Below are positions 53,586 to 62,984 of a stretch of DNA of 64,000 bases, piece by piece. The stretch is from assembly GCA_963733135.1 (NCBI GenBank), contig CAVTBX010000006.1, forward strand, positions 28,410-92,409, given 5' to 3'. The position numbers and the translations under genes are program-made. Origin of the DNA: CAVTBX01 sp963733135. GTDB lineage: Bacteria; Actinomycetota; Thermoleophilia; Gaiellales; Gaiellaceae. Every line of letters starts with the position of its first letter. The first letter of the stretch is position 1. The notes beneath the pieces were generated by a model, which was not told the DNA's origin, made no database searches, and saw only the letters and a list, made by a program, of their open reading frames with translations.

Positions 53586-54110
53586 GTGGAGCACCGCGTC
53601 GGGTGGCTCGACCCGATCTTCGTCGGGCTTTCGACGATCGGCTACGCGGGGCTCGTCTGGATCCTGCTGGCGCTGTGCGTGGCCCTTGCCACGCGGCGCT
53701 CGCTCGTTGGAGTCGCGGCCCTAACGGCGATCTGCGTGTGGGGAGCGGACCTCCTGACGCTGGGGCTGAAGGCCGCGTTCGACCGGGAGCGACCCTTCGA
53801 GGTCATCACCAACCCGGAGCCGCTCCTGGGCGGGACCCTCGGCGCGTCGCTTCCGTCCGGTCATGCGGCGACGAGCGCCGCCGGCGCGGTCGTCCTCGCA
53901 GCGTTCGCTCCGCGGGCAGCGCCGGCGCTCGCGCTGCTCGCGATCGGCATCGCCTTCTCACGGGTCTACGTCGGCGTCCACTACCCCGCCGACGTGGTGC
54001 TCGGCGCAGCTCTCGGCGCCGCCGTCGGGCTCGCCGGCCTTTGCCTCAGACGTCCTCTGCGCCTCGAAGGAACCCCGCCACGGCGATCCCGATCGCCGAC
54101 AGCAGGCTGA
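53586..54110 (+). CDS. PAP2-family membrane phosphatase
   Basis: 174 residues from GTG 53586. Five membrane helices and all three phosphatase motifs: KAAFDRERPF, SLPSGHAATSA and SRVYVGVHYPADVVLGA. It would act on undecaprenyl pyrophosphate or lipid phosphates. The frame stays open upstream with protein-like sequence (EALADLDGDALTWVV) typical of the family back to an ATA codon overlapping the previous stop, so the real start may be earlier and non-canonical. Its 3' end overlaps a convergent gene by 65 bases. Confidence 0.85.
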   Translation: MEHRVGWLDPIFVGLSTIGYAGLVWILLALCVALATRRSLVGVAALTAICVWGADLLTLGLKAAFDRERPFEVITNPEPLLGGTLGASLPSGHAATSAAGAVVLAAFAPRAAPALALLAIGIAFSRVYVGVHYPADVVLGAALGAAVGLAGLCLRRPLRLEGTPPRRSRSPTAG

Positions 54111-54486
54111 TCCAGAGGCCGATCGAGCGGCCGAAGCCGGAAAAGTCCTCGGGAATCGAGAAGACCCGCACGAGAACCAAGACGGTGCCGACAGCGCCGA
54201 CCGCGAGGATCGCCATGCCGACCGGTAAAGCAGGAGGCAGGGTCATCCCTGTCCCTCGTAGGACGAGCAGCACGACGGTGACGAACCCGAGAAAGAACAC
54301 GAGCTTTCCGAGCGCGCCCGTGTGCCAGCCCGTCACCGCGACCGTGAGTCCCTGGATCTCCTCCGTGTACCAGCTCATGAACGAGCTCACGGTGAACACG
54401 ATCGCGGAGATCCAGGCAAGCGCCTCCGCCGGCGTCCGGACGCTCGTCGCGGCTGTGCCGCGCCTGGTGGCGAAGCCCGTCTCCAT
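54046..54486 (-). CDS. Four-helix membrane protein, function unknown
   Basis: 146 residues with four hydrophobic segments (about 23-40, 57-77, 85-105, 120-140). Between helices 1 and 2 lies SSFMSWYTEEIQGLTVAVTGWHTG, a Trp-rich loop seen in small uncharacterised actinobacterial membrane proteins. The last codon area overlaps the PAP2 gene on the other strand. The start abuts the stop of the 75-residue gene that lies upstream on the same strand, so they form an operon. Confidence 0.68.
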   Translation of the reverse strand: METGFATRRGTAATSVRTPAEALAWISAIVFTVSSFMSWYTEEIQGLTVAVTGWHTGALGKLVFFLGFVTVVLLVLRGTGMTLPPALPVGMAILAVGAVGTVLVLVRVFSIPEDFSGFGRSIGLWISLLSAIGIAVAGFLRGAEDV

Positions 54487-54713
54487 CAGATTCCGAAGAG
54501 CGACCTGATCTGGTCCAGGATCGTCATGCCGAGGAAGAAGGCTGCGACGACGAGGGCGAGGAGCAGGAAGAGGAAGCGTCTCCGGGCGGCGCGCCGCTCT
54601 CGTTCGTGCTCGATGCGGGCGCGGCGCCGCGCCCGCTCGGTGCGGAGGTTTCGCTCGACCGCCGGCAACGGAGCCGAGCGAGGGATGTCACGGCGCGGGG
54701 CAGGAGCAGCCAT
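54486..54713 (-). CDS. Small basic membrane protein
   Basis: 75 residues from ATG 54713. A strongly basic helix (RNLRTERARRRARIEHERERRAARR) precedes one membrane helix (FLFLLLALVVAAFFLGMTILDQI). The longer frame upstream is unlike protein and crosses the divergent promoter. It is the first gene of a two-gene operon with the four-helix membrane protein. Function unknown. Confidence 0.6.
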   Translation of the reverse strand: MAAPAPRRDIPRSAPLPAVERNLRTERARRRARIEHERERRAARRRFLFLLLALVVAAFFLGMTILDQIRSLFGI

Positions 54714-54735
54714 GCGCCGGGATTCTTCCCCTTCG

Positions 54736-54792
54736 GGCGGTCGACCGCAAACCTGACTGCCCGCTCTGGCGGGTCTGCTCGACCGCCATAAT
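54736..54792 (+). promoter_or_regulatory. Inverted repeat and -10 box in divergent promoter
   Basis: GGCGGTCGA (54736-54744) and TCGACCGCC (54779-54787) are perfect inverted repeats 34 bases apart, with a CCCGC/GCGGG hairpin between. CATAAT (54787-54792) follows at once, six bases before the GTG 54799. The gene would be leaderless, and the repeat could be an operator overlapping its promoter. Confidence 0.4.
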
Positions 54793-54798
54793 CGGGCT

Positions 54799-57536
54799 GT
54801 GGCGACAGCCTGGGACCCGCTCGACGGACGCGGCGGCCGGCCTGTGGGGAACGAGCGAGACGAGTTCGGGTCGCTTTCCGCCGCCGTCATGTCTTTCGCG
54901 GGCGGAGGGCCGCTCCGCGCGGTCCTGAAATCGATCGGACACTCGATCGCCGCCCTGACCGGCGCCGAACTCGTCGTCGTCCGAGCACCCGGCGCCGACG
55001 CGGACCTCGTCGCTGTCGCCGTCGCGGGGGACTCGGACGGGCTCGCTGCTGAGCTCGAGGGCTCGCGCGCGCCGCTCTGGCTGGCGGATGGGGAACGTGT
55101 CGTCGACGTCCGGGACGGCGGACGTTCCCCGTGCCGTCGCGCAGGCCGCCGTTCGGGTCGGAGCGCGCTCGGTGGCGATCGTCCCGGCTTCTGGGTCAGG
55201 TGAGTCCGTCGTCGTCGAGCTCTACCGACGCGAGGGCGCGTTCGGGGAGCGCGAGCTCGCGCTCGGTCGGCTCGGCGTAGCCCATGTGTCCATCGCGCTC
55301 GCCTTCGACCGTGCTCGGGAGGCCGTGGAGACGAGCGAAGCGGGCGCGCGCCTCTGGGTGGATCGGGCGGCGACTGCGCTCGCGGCCGGATCCGACGAGA
55401 TCGAGGCGGCGGAGCAGGTCGCCCGGCTCGCGTGCGAGGTGAGCGGCGCGCGAGCGGCGATCCTCTGGCGGGTCGAGGCAGAGGGCGAGCCCGCGTTTCT
55501 CGCCGCGCACGGGCTCGCGGGCAAGCTGCCGGACTTCACCGCCGCGGCAGAGTCCGTCGCGCGGGCCGTTTCCGAGCGCGGTTCCTCGCCAACCCGCGAG
55601 GATGAGCCGCATGTCGTGTTGTTGGGGGAGCCTCCGGCGGGAGCTCTCCAGCTCATCCTTCCCGAGGATGCCGAGCCGCCGGACCGGGGAGCCCTCGCGG
55701 GCGTTGCGGCCCGCGCGGCCGTTGCGCTCAGGCGGACGCGGCGGGCGCAGCTCGTAGCGGAGGAGCTCGGCCGCTCGCAGACGCTGATTGCGGTTGTCGG
55801 CCAGGCGATTGCCCAACTCTCGCTGGCACATACTCTCGAGACCGCAGTGGCGAGCGTCGTCGAGCTCACCGGTGGCGGTGAGGTGGCGGTCTACCTCCGC
55901 GAGGGCGAACGGCTCGAGCTCGCCGCGTCCTCGGGGGAGCTCGCCGGCCGCCACGAGCTCTTGGCCGACCGGCTTTACGAGCTTGCGCTCGGTCCATCTC
56001 GCCCGCGCGGCTTCGTGGTCGTCGAGGACACGCGCCGGGACGGACGGCTAACGGGGCTCGAAGCGGTGATCGAGGAGACCGGCATCCGCCGCGTGCTGCT
56101 CGTTCCGCTCGCGGTCGCGGACGAGTCGATCGGCGCCCTCGCCGTCTACCGTCGTCGCCCTCGCGCGTTCCGCGAAGGGGAGGAGAGCCTCCTGCTCGCA
56201 CTCTCCGGTCAGCTCGCCGTCGCCGTACAGAACGCACGCCTGCACGAGCGGACGAAGGAGCTCGGCACGGTGCTCGAGCGTGCGCTCGCCTCGGAGCGCA
56301 GAGCGGCCAGACAGCTCAGAGGGCTCTTCGAGATCTCGCACTCGTTCACCGAGAGCCTCTCGCTCGAGGCGACGCTCGAAGCGGTTGCGCGAACGGTCGT
56401 GCAGCTCTTCGACCTCGATGCAGCCGCGATCCGGATGCCGAGCCCCGCGCGGGGAGGCGCTCGAGGCGCGGAGCGTCTACGTCTCAGACCCGGGCCTGCG
56501 CGAGGCCGCCGAGACGATCCTGCGACGGCCGCAGCCGGCGTCTGAGCCGTCGGCCCGCAGGCTCCTCCGCTCGGGCCGTCCCGTGATCCTGTCGTCGGCC
56601 TCGGGAGCTCGAGCCGCCGAGGACCTGCTGGGCCCCTTCCTCGCGAAGGGCTCCTCGGCGGCGATCGTTCCCGTCGCGACCCCCGGCGAAGTGCTCGGAA
56701 CGCTCACGCTTCTCTCCCTCGACCCCGCACGCCCGCTCGACATGGAGACCGTGGAGGCAGCCGGCACGGTGGCCGCCCAGGCTGCCCTCGCCATCGACAA
56801 CGCTCGCCTCTACCAACAGCAGAAGGACTTCTCCGAGACGATGCAGCGCTCGCTCCTCCCTGAGGAGCCGCCTGCCGTCGAGGGGCTCGAGGTCGGCCAC
56901 GTCTACGACTCGTCGGCGCGCGTGGAGGTTGGAGGAGACCTCTACGACTTCCTCGTCCTCGACGACGGCAGGCTCGCGGTCGTGCTCGGCGACGTGACGG
57001 GAAAGGGCATCCAGGCCGCGGCCGACATGGCGATGGCCAAGTTCTCCTTCCGTGCGCTCGCCCGGACGCATCCCGAGCCAGGCGACTTTCTCGCGACGAC
57101 CAACGAGGTCGTGGTCGACGAGATCGAGGTCGGGAAGTTCATCACCATGCTCTACGTCGTCGTCGACCCAGCTCGCCGCGAAGTCGCGTGCGCGAGCGCC
57201 GGTCACCTGCCGATTCGCCTCCTCCGGCCGGGCGGAGCCGTCGAGGGGCTCGGGCACGGCGGGGTCGCGCTCGGGATCGACACGGAGCAGGAATACCCGG
57301 AGCAGCGGCTCGAGCTCGAGCCGGGCGCGGCCGTCGTCCTCTACACCGACGGCGTCGTCGAGGCTCGGCGCGAAGGGGAGCTCTACGGCGAGGAGCGTCT
57401 GGACGCCTTCCTCGCCGCCCATGCAGACGACACCCCGCAGCAGCTGGCCGAGGGGCTCGTGGCGGACTGCCGCCGCTTCTCGGGCGGCGAGCTCGCCGAC
57501 GACTGCGCCGTCGTCGTACTGCGGCTGGCACGCTAG
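54799..57536 (+). pseudogene. Multi-GAF SpoIIE-type PP2C phosphatase, interrupted by two frameshifts
   Basis: Three adjacent frames together encode about 910 residues. Frame 1 (54799 to about 55115) and frame 2 (about 55115-56450) hold three GAF-like domains, for example VVELTGGGEVAVYLREG and IRRVLLVPLAVADESIGALAVYRRR. Frame 3 (about 56455-57536) holds a further GAF end and the phosphatase: MQRSLLPEEPP, VGGDLYDFLVLDDGRLAVVLGDVTGKGIQAA, LYVVVDPA, YTDGVVEARREGE and DDCAVVVLRL, with the metal Asp residues. Both junctions need one base removed and lie in G/C-rich sequence. A sequence error is more likely than decay, since all parts stay well conserved. Such proteins control anti-sigma antagonists. 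Confidence 0.8.
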
Positions 57537-57540
57537 GTAC

Positions 57541-59112
57541 GTGGCTACGCAGACGGGAAGTGCCGCCGCGGTGCCGGACGCCGTCGCGGTCAGCCGCGCT
57601 CGCCTCGGGCTCGTGGTCTTCATGGGCGGGGCCGGGACGCTCGCGACCGAGATCGCCGCTTCCCGCCTCCTCGCGCCCTACTTCGGAAGCTCGACGATCG
57701 TCTGGGCGAACATCATCGGGCTGATCCTCGTCTACCTCTCCGTGGGGTACTGGCTGGGGGGGAAGGTGGCCGACCGGCGCCCCGATCCGGCGCTCCTCGG
57801 GCGCATCGTGCTGGTCGCCGCGCTCGCGATCGTCGTCACGCCCTTCATCGCCCGTCCGATCCTCGACCTCGCCGTCGAGGGGCTCGACGCCGCGGCCGTG
57901 GGCGCCGTGGTCGGCTCCTTCTTCGCCGCCCTCGCGCTCTTTGCGATCCCGGTCACGCTGCTCGGGATGGTCTCGCCGTTCGCGATCCGGCTCGCGATCG
58001 TGGACGTGCGGGAGGCCGGCAGCGTCGCGGGCCGTCTCTACGCCCTTTCTACGGTCGGCAGCATCCTCGGCACGTTCGTCTCGGCGATCGTGACGATTCC
58101 GCTCATCGGGACGCAGCGGACGATGCTCGGTGCCGCAGCCCTGCTCGCCTTCGCCGGAGCGCTTCTCCTCGGAACCCGCTGGCAGGTCGCGACAGTCGCC
58201 GTCGCTGCTCTCCTCGCCGTCCCGGCCGGCACGGTGAAGGCGACGCCGGGACTCCTCTTCGAGGCCGAGTCGACGTACCAGTACGTCCAGGTGCTCGAGC
58301 GCTCGGACGGCTCCCGAACGCTCAAGCTGAACGAGGGTGTTGCCGTCCACTCGCTTTGGGAGCCGAACTCGGTCCTGACCGGAGGCGAGTGGGACATGTT
58401 TCTCCTCGTTCCGCCGCTCCTCGACCGACCCGTTCGGGACATGGCCGTGATCGGGAACGCCGGCGGCACGATCGCGCGCGCCTTCGGCACGTTCTACCCG
58501 GAGGTTCGGATCGACGGCGTCGAGATCGACCCGGTCGTAACCGATGCTGGGCGGCGCTACCTCGGTCTCGACGAGAACCCGAACCTGAACGTCGTCACCC
58601 AGGACGGGCGGCCCTTCCTCCAGGAGACCGACCGCCGCTACGACGTCATCGTCGTCGACGCCTACCGCCAGCCCTACATCCCCTTCTACCTCGCGACCGA
58701 GGAGTTCTTCACGCTCGCACGCGATCGCCTGAAGCCCGGCGGCGTGCTCGCCCTGAACGTGGCGCGCGTTCCGGGCGACGACCGGCTCTCGAGGGCGATC
58801 GGCAGCACGATCCGGGCTGCCTTCCCGCAAGCGTGGGTGTGGAAGCCGCTCCAGTTCAACGAGCTCATGCTGGGATTCGACCGGCCGGTCGACGAGGACG
58901 AGCTGCTCGAGCGCGTGGGCTCCGTGGACGAGCGTGTCGCGCCTCTCGTCCCGCTCTTTCGGGACGGCCTCGAGCCGGTCGAGCCCGTCGAGGAGCCGCT
59001 CACCGACGACCGGGCGCCGGTCGAGTGGCTGACCGACGCGATGATCGTCGACTTCATCGCGGAAGGCGGCTCGTCTCTCGATGAGGACTACCTGCCGACG
59101 GCACCGAAGTGA
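57541..59112 (+). CDS. Membrane-fused spermidine synthase-like protein
   Basis: 523 residues from GTG 57541. Seven to eight membrane helices (about residues 20-245) carry GTLATEIAASRLLAPYFGSS and a second block LVSPFAIRLA-like GMVSPFAIRLAIVD. The C-terminal part is a Rossmann methyltransferase-like fold of the spermidine synthase family: AVIGNAGGTIARAFG, DGVEIDPVVTDAG and VVDAYRQPYIPFYLATEEFF. Polyamine synthase activity is not certain in these fusions. The start is four bases after the phosphatase stop. Confidence 0.85.
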   Translation: MATQTGSAAAVPDAVAVSRARLGLVVFMGGAGTLATEIAASRLLAPYFGSSTIVWANIIGLILVYLSVGYWLGGKVADRRPDPALLGRIVLVAALAIVVTPFIARPILDLAVEGLDAAAVGAVVGSFFAALALFAIPVTLLGMVSPFAIRLAIVDVREAGSVAGRLYALSTVGSILGTFVSAIVTIPLIGTQRTMLGAAALLAFAGALLLGTRWQVATVAVAALLAVPAGTVKATPGLLFEAESTYQYVQVLERSDGSRTLKLNEGVAVHSLWEPNSVLTGGEWDMFLLVPPLLDRPVRDMAVIGNAGGTIARAFGTFYPEVRIDGVEIDPVVTDAGRRYLGLDENPNLNVVTQDGRPFLQETDRRYDVIVVDAYRQPYIPFYLATEEFFTLARDRLKPGGVLALNVARVPGDDRLSRAIGSTIRAAFPQAWVWKPLQFNELMLGFDRPVDEDELLERVGSVDERVAPLVPLFRDGLEPVEPVEEPLTDDRAPVEWLTDAMIVDFIAEGGSSLDEDYLPTAPK

Positions 59113-59819
59113 GGCTGCGGGCCGAAGGCGGCCGAGTGTTGGTCATCGCGCACCGGGGCCTCCCGGGCAAGGCGCCTGAGAACTCGCTGGCCGGCATCGA
59201 GGCGGCGCTCGGCCTCGGCGTCGACATGGTGGAGATCGACGTCGTCGAGCGGGCCGGGGAGCTCATCGTGGCGCACTCTGTCGACGAAGCAGGGCCGGAG
59301 TCTCCGCGCCTCGAGGAGGCGCTCGATCTCTTCGCCGTACGGGCGGGGCCGGAGGTCGGAATCCACCTCGACGTGAAGCCATCCGGTGTGGAGGCCGGTG
59401 TAGTCGGGGAGCTGCGGAGGCACACGCTCGAGGGCAGGGCGCTCGTCTCGTCGACCTCCGCCTCGGTCGTGCGCGCGGTTCGAGGCCTCGAGCCCACGAT
59501 CGCGACCGCACTCGGCTACCCGTTCGACCGCGCGGGGGTGGCCGACCGGCGCCTGCTGCCCGAGGCGGTGCTCCGCGGGGCGCTCGCGGCGATGCGCCTG
59601 GCCTTGCCGTTCAGAGCGGTGCGGAAGGCGCGCGCGGCGCGAGCGGACGTGCTCTCGCTCCATCACCTCGTCGTGTCCGAGGAGACCGTCTGCCGGTGCC
59701 AGGGCCGCGGCATCGCCGTGTTTGCATGGACGGTCAACGAGCGGGACGTGCTCGACCGCGTGCTCGCACTCGGCGTTGACGGAGTCGTCACGGACGAGCC
59801 CGCGCTCCTCCGGGCCTGA
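59109..59819 (+). CDS. Glycerophosphodiester phosphodiesterase
   Basis: 236 residues from GTG 59109, overlapping the previous stop by four bases (GTGA). GDPD motifs: VIAHRGLPGKAPENSLAGIEAAL with the catalytic His, VDMVEIDVVE with the metal Glu and Asp, HLDVKPSG, and the closing IAVFAWTVNERD and GVDGVVTDEPALL. There is no signal peptide, so it should act in the cytoplasm on glycerophosphodiesters from lipid turnover. Confidence 0.92.
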   Translation: MRLRAEGGRVLVIAHRGLPGKAPENSLAGIEAALGLGVDMVEIDVVERAGELIVAHSVDEAGPESPRLEEALDLFAVRAGPEVGIHLDVKPSGVEAGVVGELRRHTLEGRALVSSTSASVVRAVRGLEPTIATALGYPFDRAGVADRRLLPEAVLRGALAAMRLALPFRAVRKARAARADVLSLHHLVVSEETVCRCQGRGIAVFAWTVNERDVLDRVLALGVDGVVTDEPALLRA

Positions 59820-59860
59820 AATCGTTGCCGCCGCCTCGGGGCGCCCGTACGATTTCGGCG

Positions 59861-60837
59861 ATGCGCCTCCCCGGGACGATGCTCTTCGTGGCGCTGGCCG
59901 CCTTCGCGGTCGCTGCTCTGCGAGCGCCGACGACGTGCCCGTTCCGACGCCGCCGCCTCCGCCCCCTCTCGTCGCGGAGGGCGTCACGATCGCCGGACTC
60001 GACGTCGGAGGACTGACGCGCTGGGACGCGATCGGGGCCGTGCAGGCGTGGTTCGCGCGCCCGATCCCTCTCACGTTCGCCGAGCGGCGGCTCCGTGCCT
60101 TTCCACTGGACGACCTCCGCTCGCGGCCGGACGTGCGCCGTGCCGTCGACCGCGCCCTCACGGTCGCGCCCGGCACCGAGGTTCGGCTCGCCGTGACCGT
60201 CAAGCCACGCGTGTTGCACCGATACGTCGCGAGGCTCGGACGCCGCTTCGACCGAGCTCCGCGCAACGCCCAGGTCAGGCTCCGTAACCTGAGGCCGTTC
60301 ATCACGAAGGCGAAGAACGGCCAGCGAATTCGCCAGCGGCCGCTCCGGATCGCGCTTCGGCGGGCCTTGAGGACACACGAGCGAGGCCCCGTCAGAATCG
60401 CCGAGGAGCCGGTCAAGCCATCGGTAACGCGCGGGAGCTACGGCCCGATCATCGTCATCCGGCGCGGGTCAAAGCACCTCTACCTCTACCGGCGAACGCG
60501 CTTCCGGGCGAGCTTCGGCGTCGCCACCGGGCTGCCGCAGTACCCGACCCCGCTCGGGCGCTTCTCGATCGTGACGATGGAACGAAATCCCTGGTGGTAT
60601 CCGCCGGATTCCGACTGGGCGTCCGGCGCCGAGCCGATTCCGCCCGGGCCCGGGAATCCCCTCGGGACGCGCTGGATGGGCCTCTCCGTCGGCGGCGTCG
60701 GAATCCACGGCACTCCCGACGCCGCCTCGATCGGCTACTCGGCCTCCCACGGGTGCATCCGCATGCGGATCTCGGACGCCGAGTGGCTCTTCGAGCACGT
60801 CCGCGTCGGCACGCCGGTCTTCATCGTCGGCGCGTAG
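59861..60837 (+). CDS. L,D-transpeptidase with PG-binding domain; start region frameshifted
   Basis: The main frame (GTG 59935 to 60837, 300 residues) has a peptidoglycan-binding module (VTIAGLDVGGLTRWDAIGAV...) and a YkuD catalytic domain: GVGIHGTPDAASIGYSASHGCIRM, with the active-site Cys. A signal peptide (MRLPGTMLFVALAAFAVAAL) is encoded from ATG 59861 in another frame. The two join if one base is added near 59920-59928. TACGAT at 59848-59853 may be the -10 of a leaderless transcript. It would make 3-3 crosslinks or anchor proteins in the wall. Confidence 0.85.
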
Positions 60838-60880
60838 CGTCTTCGTAACAGAGTCGCGCCGATACACTGAGGCGCGGCCC

Positions 60881-61432
60881 ATGGCACGCCGCGGCAAACT
60901 CGTCCTCCAGGCGGCGTCGATCGGTCTCGTCGCCCTCCTCCTCGCCCTCTTCGCCTGGCGTCTCGTGACGGAGGAACAGACCGCGGGCCTCGGCGCCCGG
61001 TTGCGGGGCGAGCGGCCGGCCGCTCCGGCCTTCACGCTCGAGCGCCTCGACGGTGAGGGCTCGATCTCGCTCGCGTCGCTCCGCGGGAAGGCGGTCGTCC
61101 TCAACTTCTGGGCCTCGTGGTGCAAGCCGTGCGAGGAGGAGTCCGAGGCGCTCGAGAGCGTCTGGCAGGAGTACCGCGACCGCGAGGTCGTGTTCGTCGG
61201 CATCGACGCGATGGACGCGGCCGGCGAAGGTCGGGACTTCGCCGAGCGGTACGGGCTGAGTTACCCGCTCGCCTACGACGGGCCCGGCAACGGTGGGGCG
61301 CTACGGCGTGGCGGGCTTCCCGGAGACGTGGTTCGTGAGCGCCGACGGACAGCTCGTCGGTGAGCGCGTCCAGGGCCCCGTCACTGAGGAGCGGCTGCGG
61401 AGAACATCGACGAGGCGCTCGCGGCGTCGTGA
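60881..61432 (+). pseudogene. ResA/CcmG-like thiol-disulfide oxidoreductase, frameshifted
   Basis: The N-terminal part (60881 to about 61290) reads as an anchor helix (ASIGLVALLLALFAWRLV), then a thioredoxin domain with FWASWCKPCEEESEALESV, whose CxxC is intact. After the GGTGGGGCGC run near 61290 the frame shifts to GRYGVAGFPETWFVSADGQLVGERVQGPVTEERL, and again near 61400 to ENIDEALAAS and a TGA at 61430-61432. Both shifts are in G-runs and fit one extra G and one missing G. It would reduce apocytochrome c haem-site disulphides. TACACT at 60863-60868 may be its -10 box. Confidence 0.75.
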
Positions 61433-61896
61433 AGCGGCTCGTCATCATCCTGCTGGGCCGCGCTCGTCGCCCCCGTCCCCGCGCTCGCGAGCGAGGAGCG
61501 GCCGACCCTCGCCGAGCTCGAGAGCGAGGTCATGTGCCCGATCTGCAAGACGACGCTCGAGCTCTCGAACTCGCCCGCCGGCGATCAGATCCGGCGCGAG
61601 ATCCAGCGCGGGATCGACGCAGGACGGACGGAGTCCGAGATCAAGGCCGGGCTCGTCGCGCAGTTCGGCGAGGAGGTGCTCGCCGCGCCGCCGCGCGAGG
61701 GCTTCAACCTGCTCGCGTGGATCCTGCCGCTGGCGGGCGGGCTCGTCGGCGGCTGTCGCGCTCGCGGTGGCGGCTCGCCGCTGGCGGCAGGGCGTCCGAA
61801 CCGGCGGGCGGCCCGGCTGATGGGAGGCGCGCGGGCGCGCTCGACCGCGATCTCGAGCGGCGCCTCGACGAGGAGCTCGCCCGCTTCGACGCCTGA
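61429..61896 (+). pseudogene. CcmH-like cytochrome c biogenesis protein, frameshifted
   Basis: Starts at GTG 61429, overlapping the previous TGA. A signal segment (VKRLVIILL, then AALVAPVPALA in the next frame) leads to the haem-ligation motif VMCPICKTTLELSNSPAGDQIRREI with the redox LRCxxC-type pair, here CPIC. A membrane helix (FNLLAWILPLAGGLVG) and a tail DLERRLDEELARFDA follow. At least three single-base shifts (near 61460, 61750 and 61830), each in a G/C run, break the frame. Function: thiol handling of apocytochrome c. Confidence 0.72.
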
Positions 61897-61903
61897 GAGG
61901 CTG

Positions 61904-62596
61904 GTGGAGGCAAAGATCCTGCCCGTCTTTCCTGGCCGGACTCGTCTCGTTCGTGACGCCGTGCGTTCTGCCGCTCGTACCCGGCTATCTCTCGGTCGTC
62001 TCCGGGACGCAGCCGGCGCGACGCGGCCGCGGGTCGTGACGCGGCGCGCTGCCGTTTCTCGCCGGCTTCACGCGGTCTTCGTCGCTTTCGGCGCGAGCCG
62101 CCGCGGCGCTCGGCGGGCCTCGAGACGCAGACGGGGAAACAGGCCGCCGGCATCGTCCTCGTGGTCTTCGGCCTGGCCTTCCTCGGCCTGCTGCCCTTTC
62201 CGTGGCTAGAGCGGCTGGCGAACCCGGAGCTCGTCGAGGGTGCGCGCAGAAGCGGCTCGCGCGTCCTGCTCGGCGGCGCCTTTGCTGTGTGCGCCGCTCC
62301 CGTGCGTGGGGCCGTTCCTCGCGGCGCGCTCGCGCTCGCCGGCGACGGCGCGACCGTCGCGCAGGGTTCGCTCCTCCTGTTCGTGTACTCCCTCGGGCTC
62401 GCGTTACCGTTCGTGGCCGTCGGCGCCGGCTTCAGCTGGGTAACGTCGGCGTCACGCTGGCTCCGCGACCGCTACCGGGTGCTTCAGGCCGTCGGCGGCG
62501 TCTTTCTCGTCTTCTTCGGCCTGCTGCTCTTCTTCGGCCGCGACTGGTGGCTAAACGTCCAGGTGAACAGGCTCCTGGACTTCTGTCGGCGGCTAA
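61904..62596 (+). pseudogene. CcdA/DsbD-like membrane thiol reductant carrier, frameshifted
   Basis: Starts GTG 61904: VEAKILPVF, then after one base LAGLVSFVTPCVLPLVPGYLSVVSG, the family's first redox-Cys helix. Later pieces are LPFLAGFT, VFVAFGAS, GIVLVVFGLAFLGLLPFPWLERL, LLGGAFAVCAAPCVGPFLAA (second Cys) and YSLGLALPFVAVGAGFSWVTSASRWLRDRYRVLQAVGGVFLVFFGLLLFFG. Five or more indels, mostly in G/C runs, lie between 61930 and 62320. The 3' end runs into the convergent DUF309 gene; a TAA at 62594-62596 is the likely stop. It carries electrons across the membrane to the ResA-like protein. Confidence 0.7.
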
Positions 62597-62931
62597 GAGA
62601 TCCGAGGTTCCGGCAAATCCGGAAACCGCCCGCGAGCCTCGTCGACCGAGGCCAGGAGCGCGGCGACGTCGAGCCCAGCGTGCTCGGGCGCATAGCGCCC
62701 GAGCCGCCGCGCGGCCTTCTCGAGCTGGCGTTCGCACGCAACCGGTCTCCCACGCTCGGCCTGGTACCAGGCGACCGCGACGTGAACGAGGCCTTGGAGG
62801 AAGTCGCGCTCGGCCGTCCCGGCGCGCCGCCAGGCCTCCTCGAGCGCCTCGTGGGCAGCGAACCACTCCCGCGCCCGAAGAAGCTCGAGGCCGCGAAGGA
62901 AGCCCGCGTCAGTCTCGGGGAAGCGCGACAT
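62593..62931 (-). CDS. DUF309-family protein
   Basis: 112 residues from ATG 62931; the longer frame upstream overlaps the next gene and lacks family similarity. Family core: FLRGLELLRAREWFAAHEALEEAWRRAGTAERDFLQGLVHVAVAWYQAERG, with the HE(x)xEexW helix that may bind metal. It is a small helical protein of unknown role. It converges on ccdA, the two stop codons overlapping. Confidence 0.85.
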   Translation of the reverse strand: MSRFPETDAGFLRGLELLRAREWFAAHEALEEAWRRAGTAERDFLQGLVHVAVAWYQAERGRPVACERQLEKAARRLGRYAPEHAGLDVAALLASVDEARGRFPDLPEPRIS

Positions 62932-62984
62932 GGCAGCTCGGTGTCCTTTTCCCCCGCTCCGAGCGGTGTTACGCTCCGCTGGCC

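Noticed and set aside
55088..56545. Programmed ribosomal frameshifting in the GAF-SpoIIE gene
   Set aside because: No slippery heptamer with a downstream pseudoknot is evident at either junction, and similar breaks cluster in unrelated genes up to 62.6 kb, which favours sequence error.
61429..61896. CcmH, ResA and CcdA as true decayed pseudogenes
   Set aside because: Not accepted as the main view: every break is a single base in a G/C run and the protein sequence on each side is intact. They are listed as broken only because the given sequence is.
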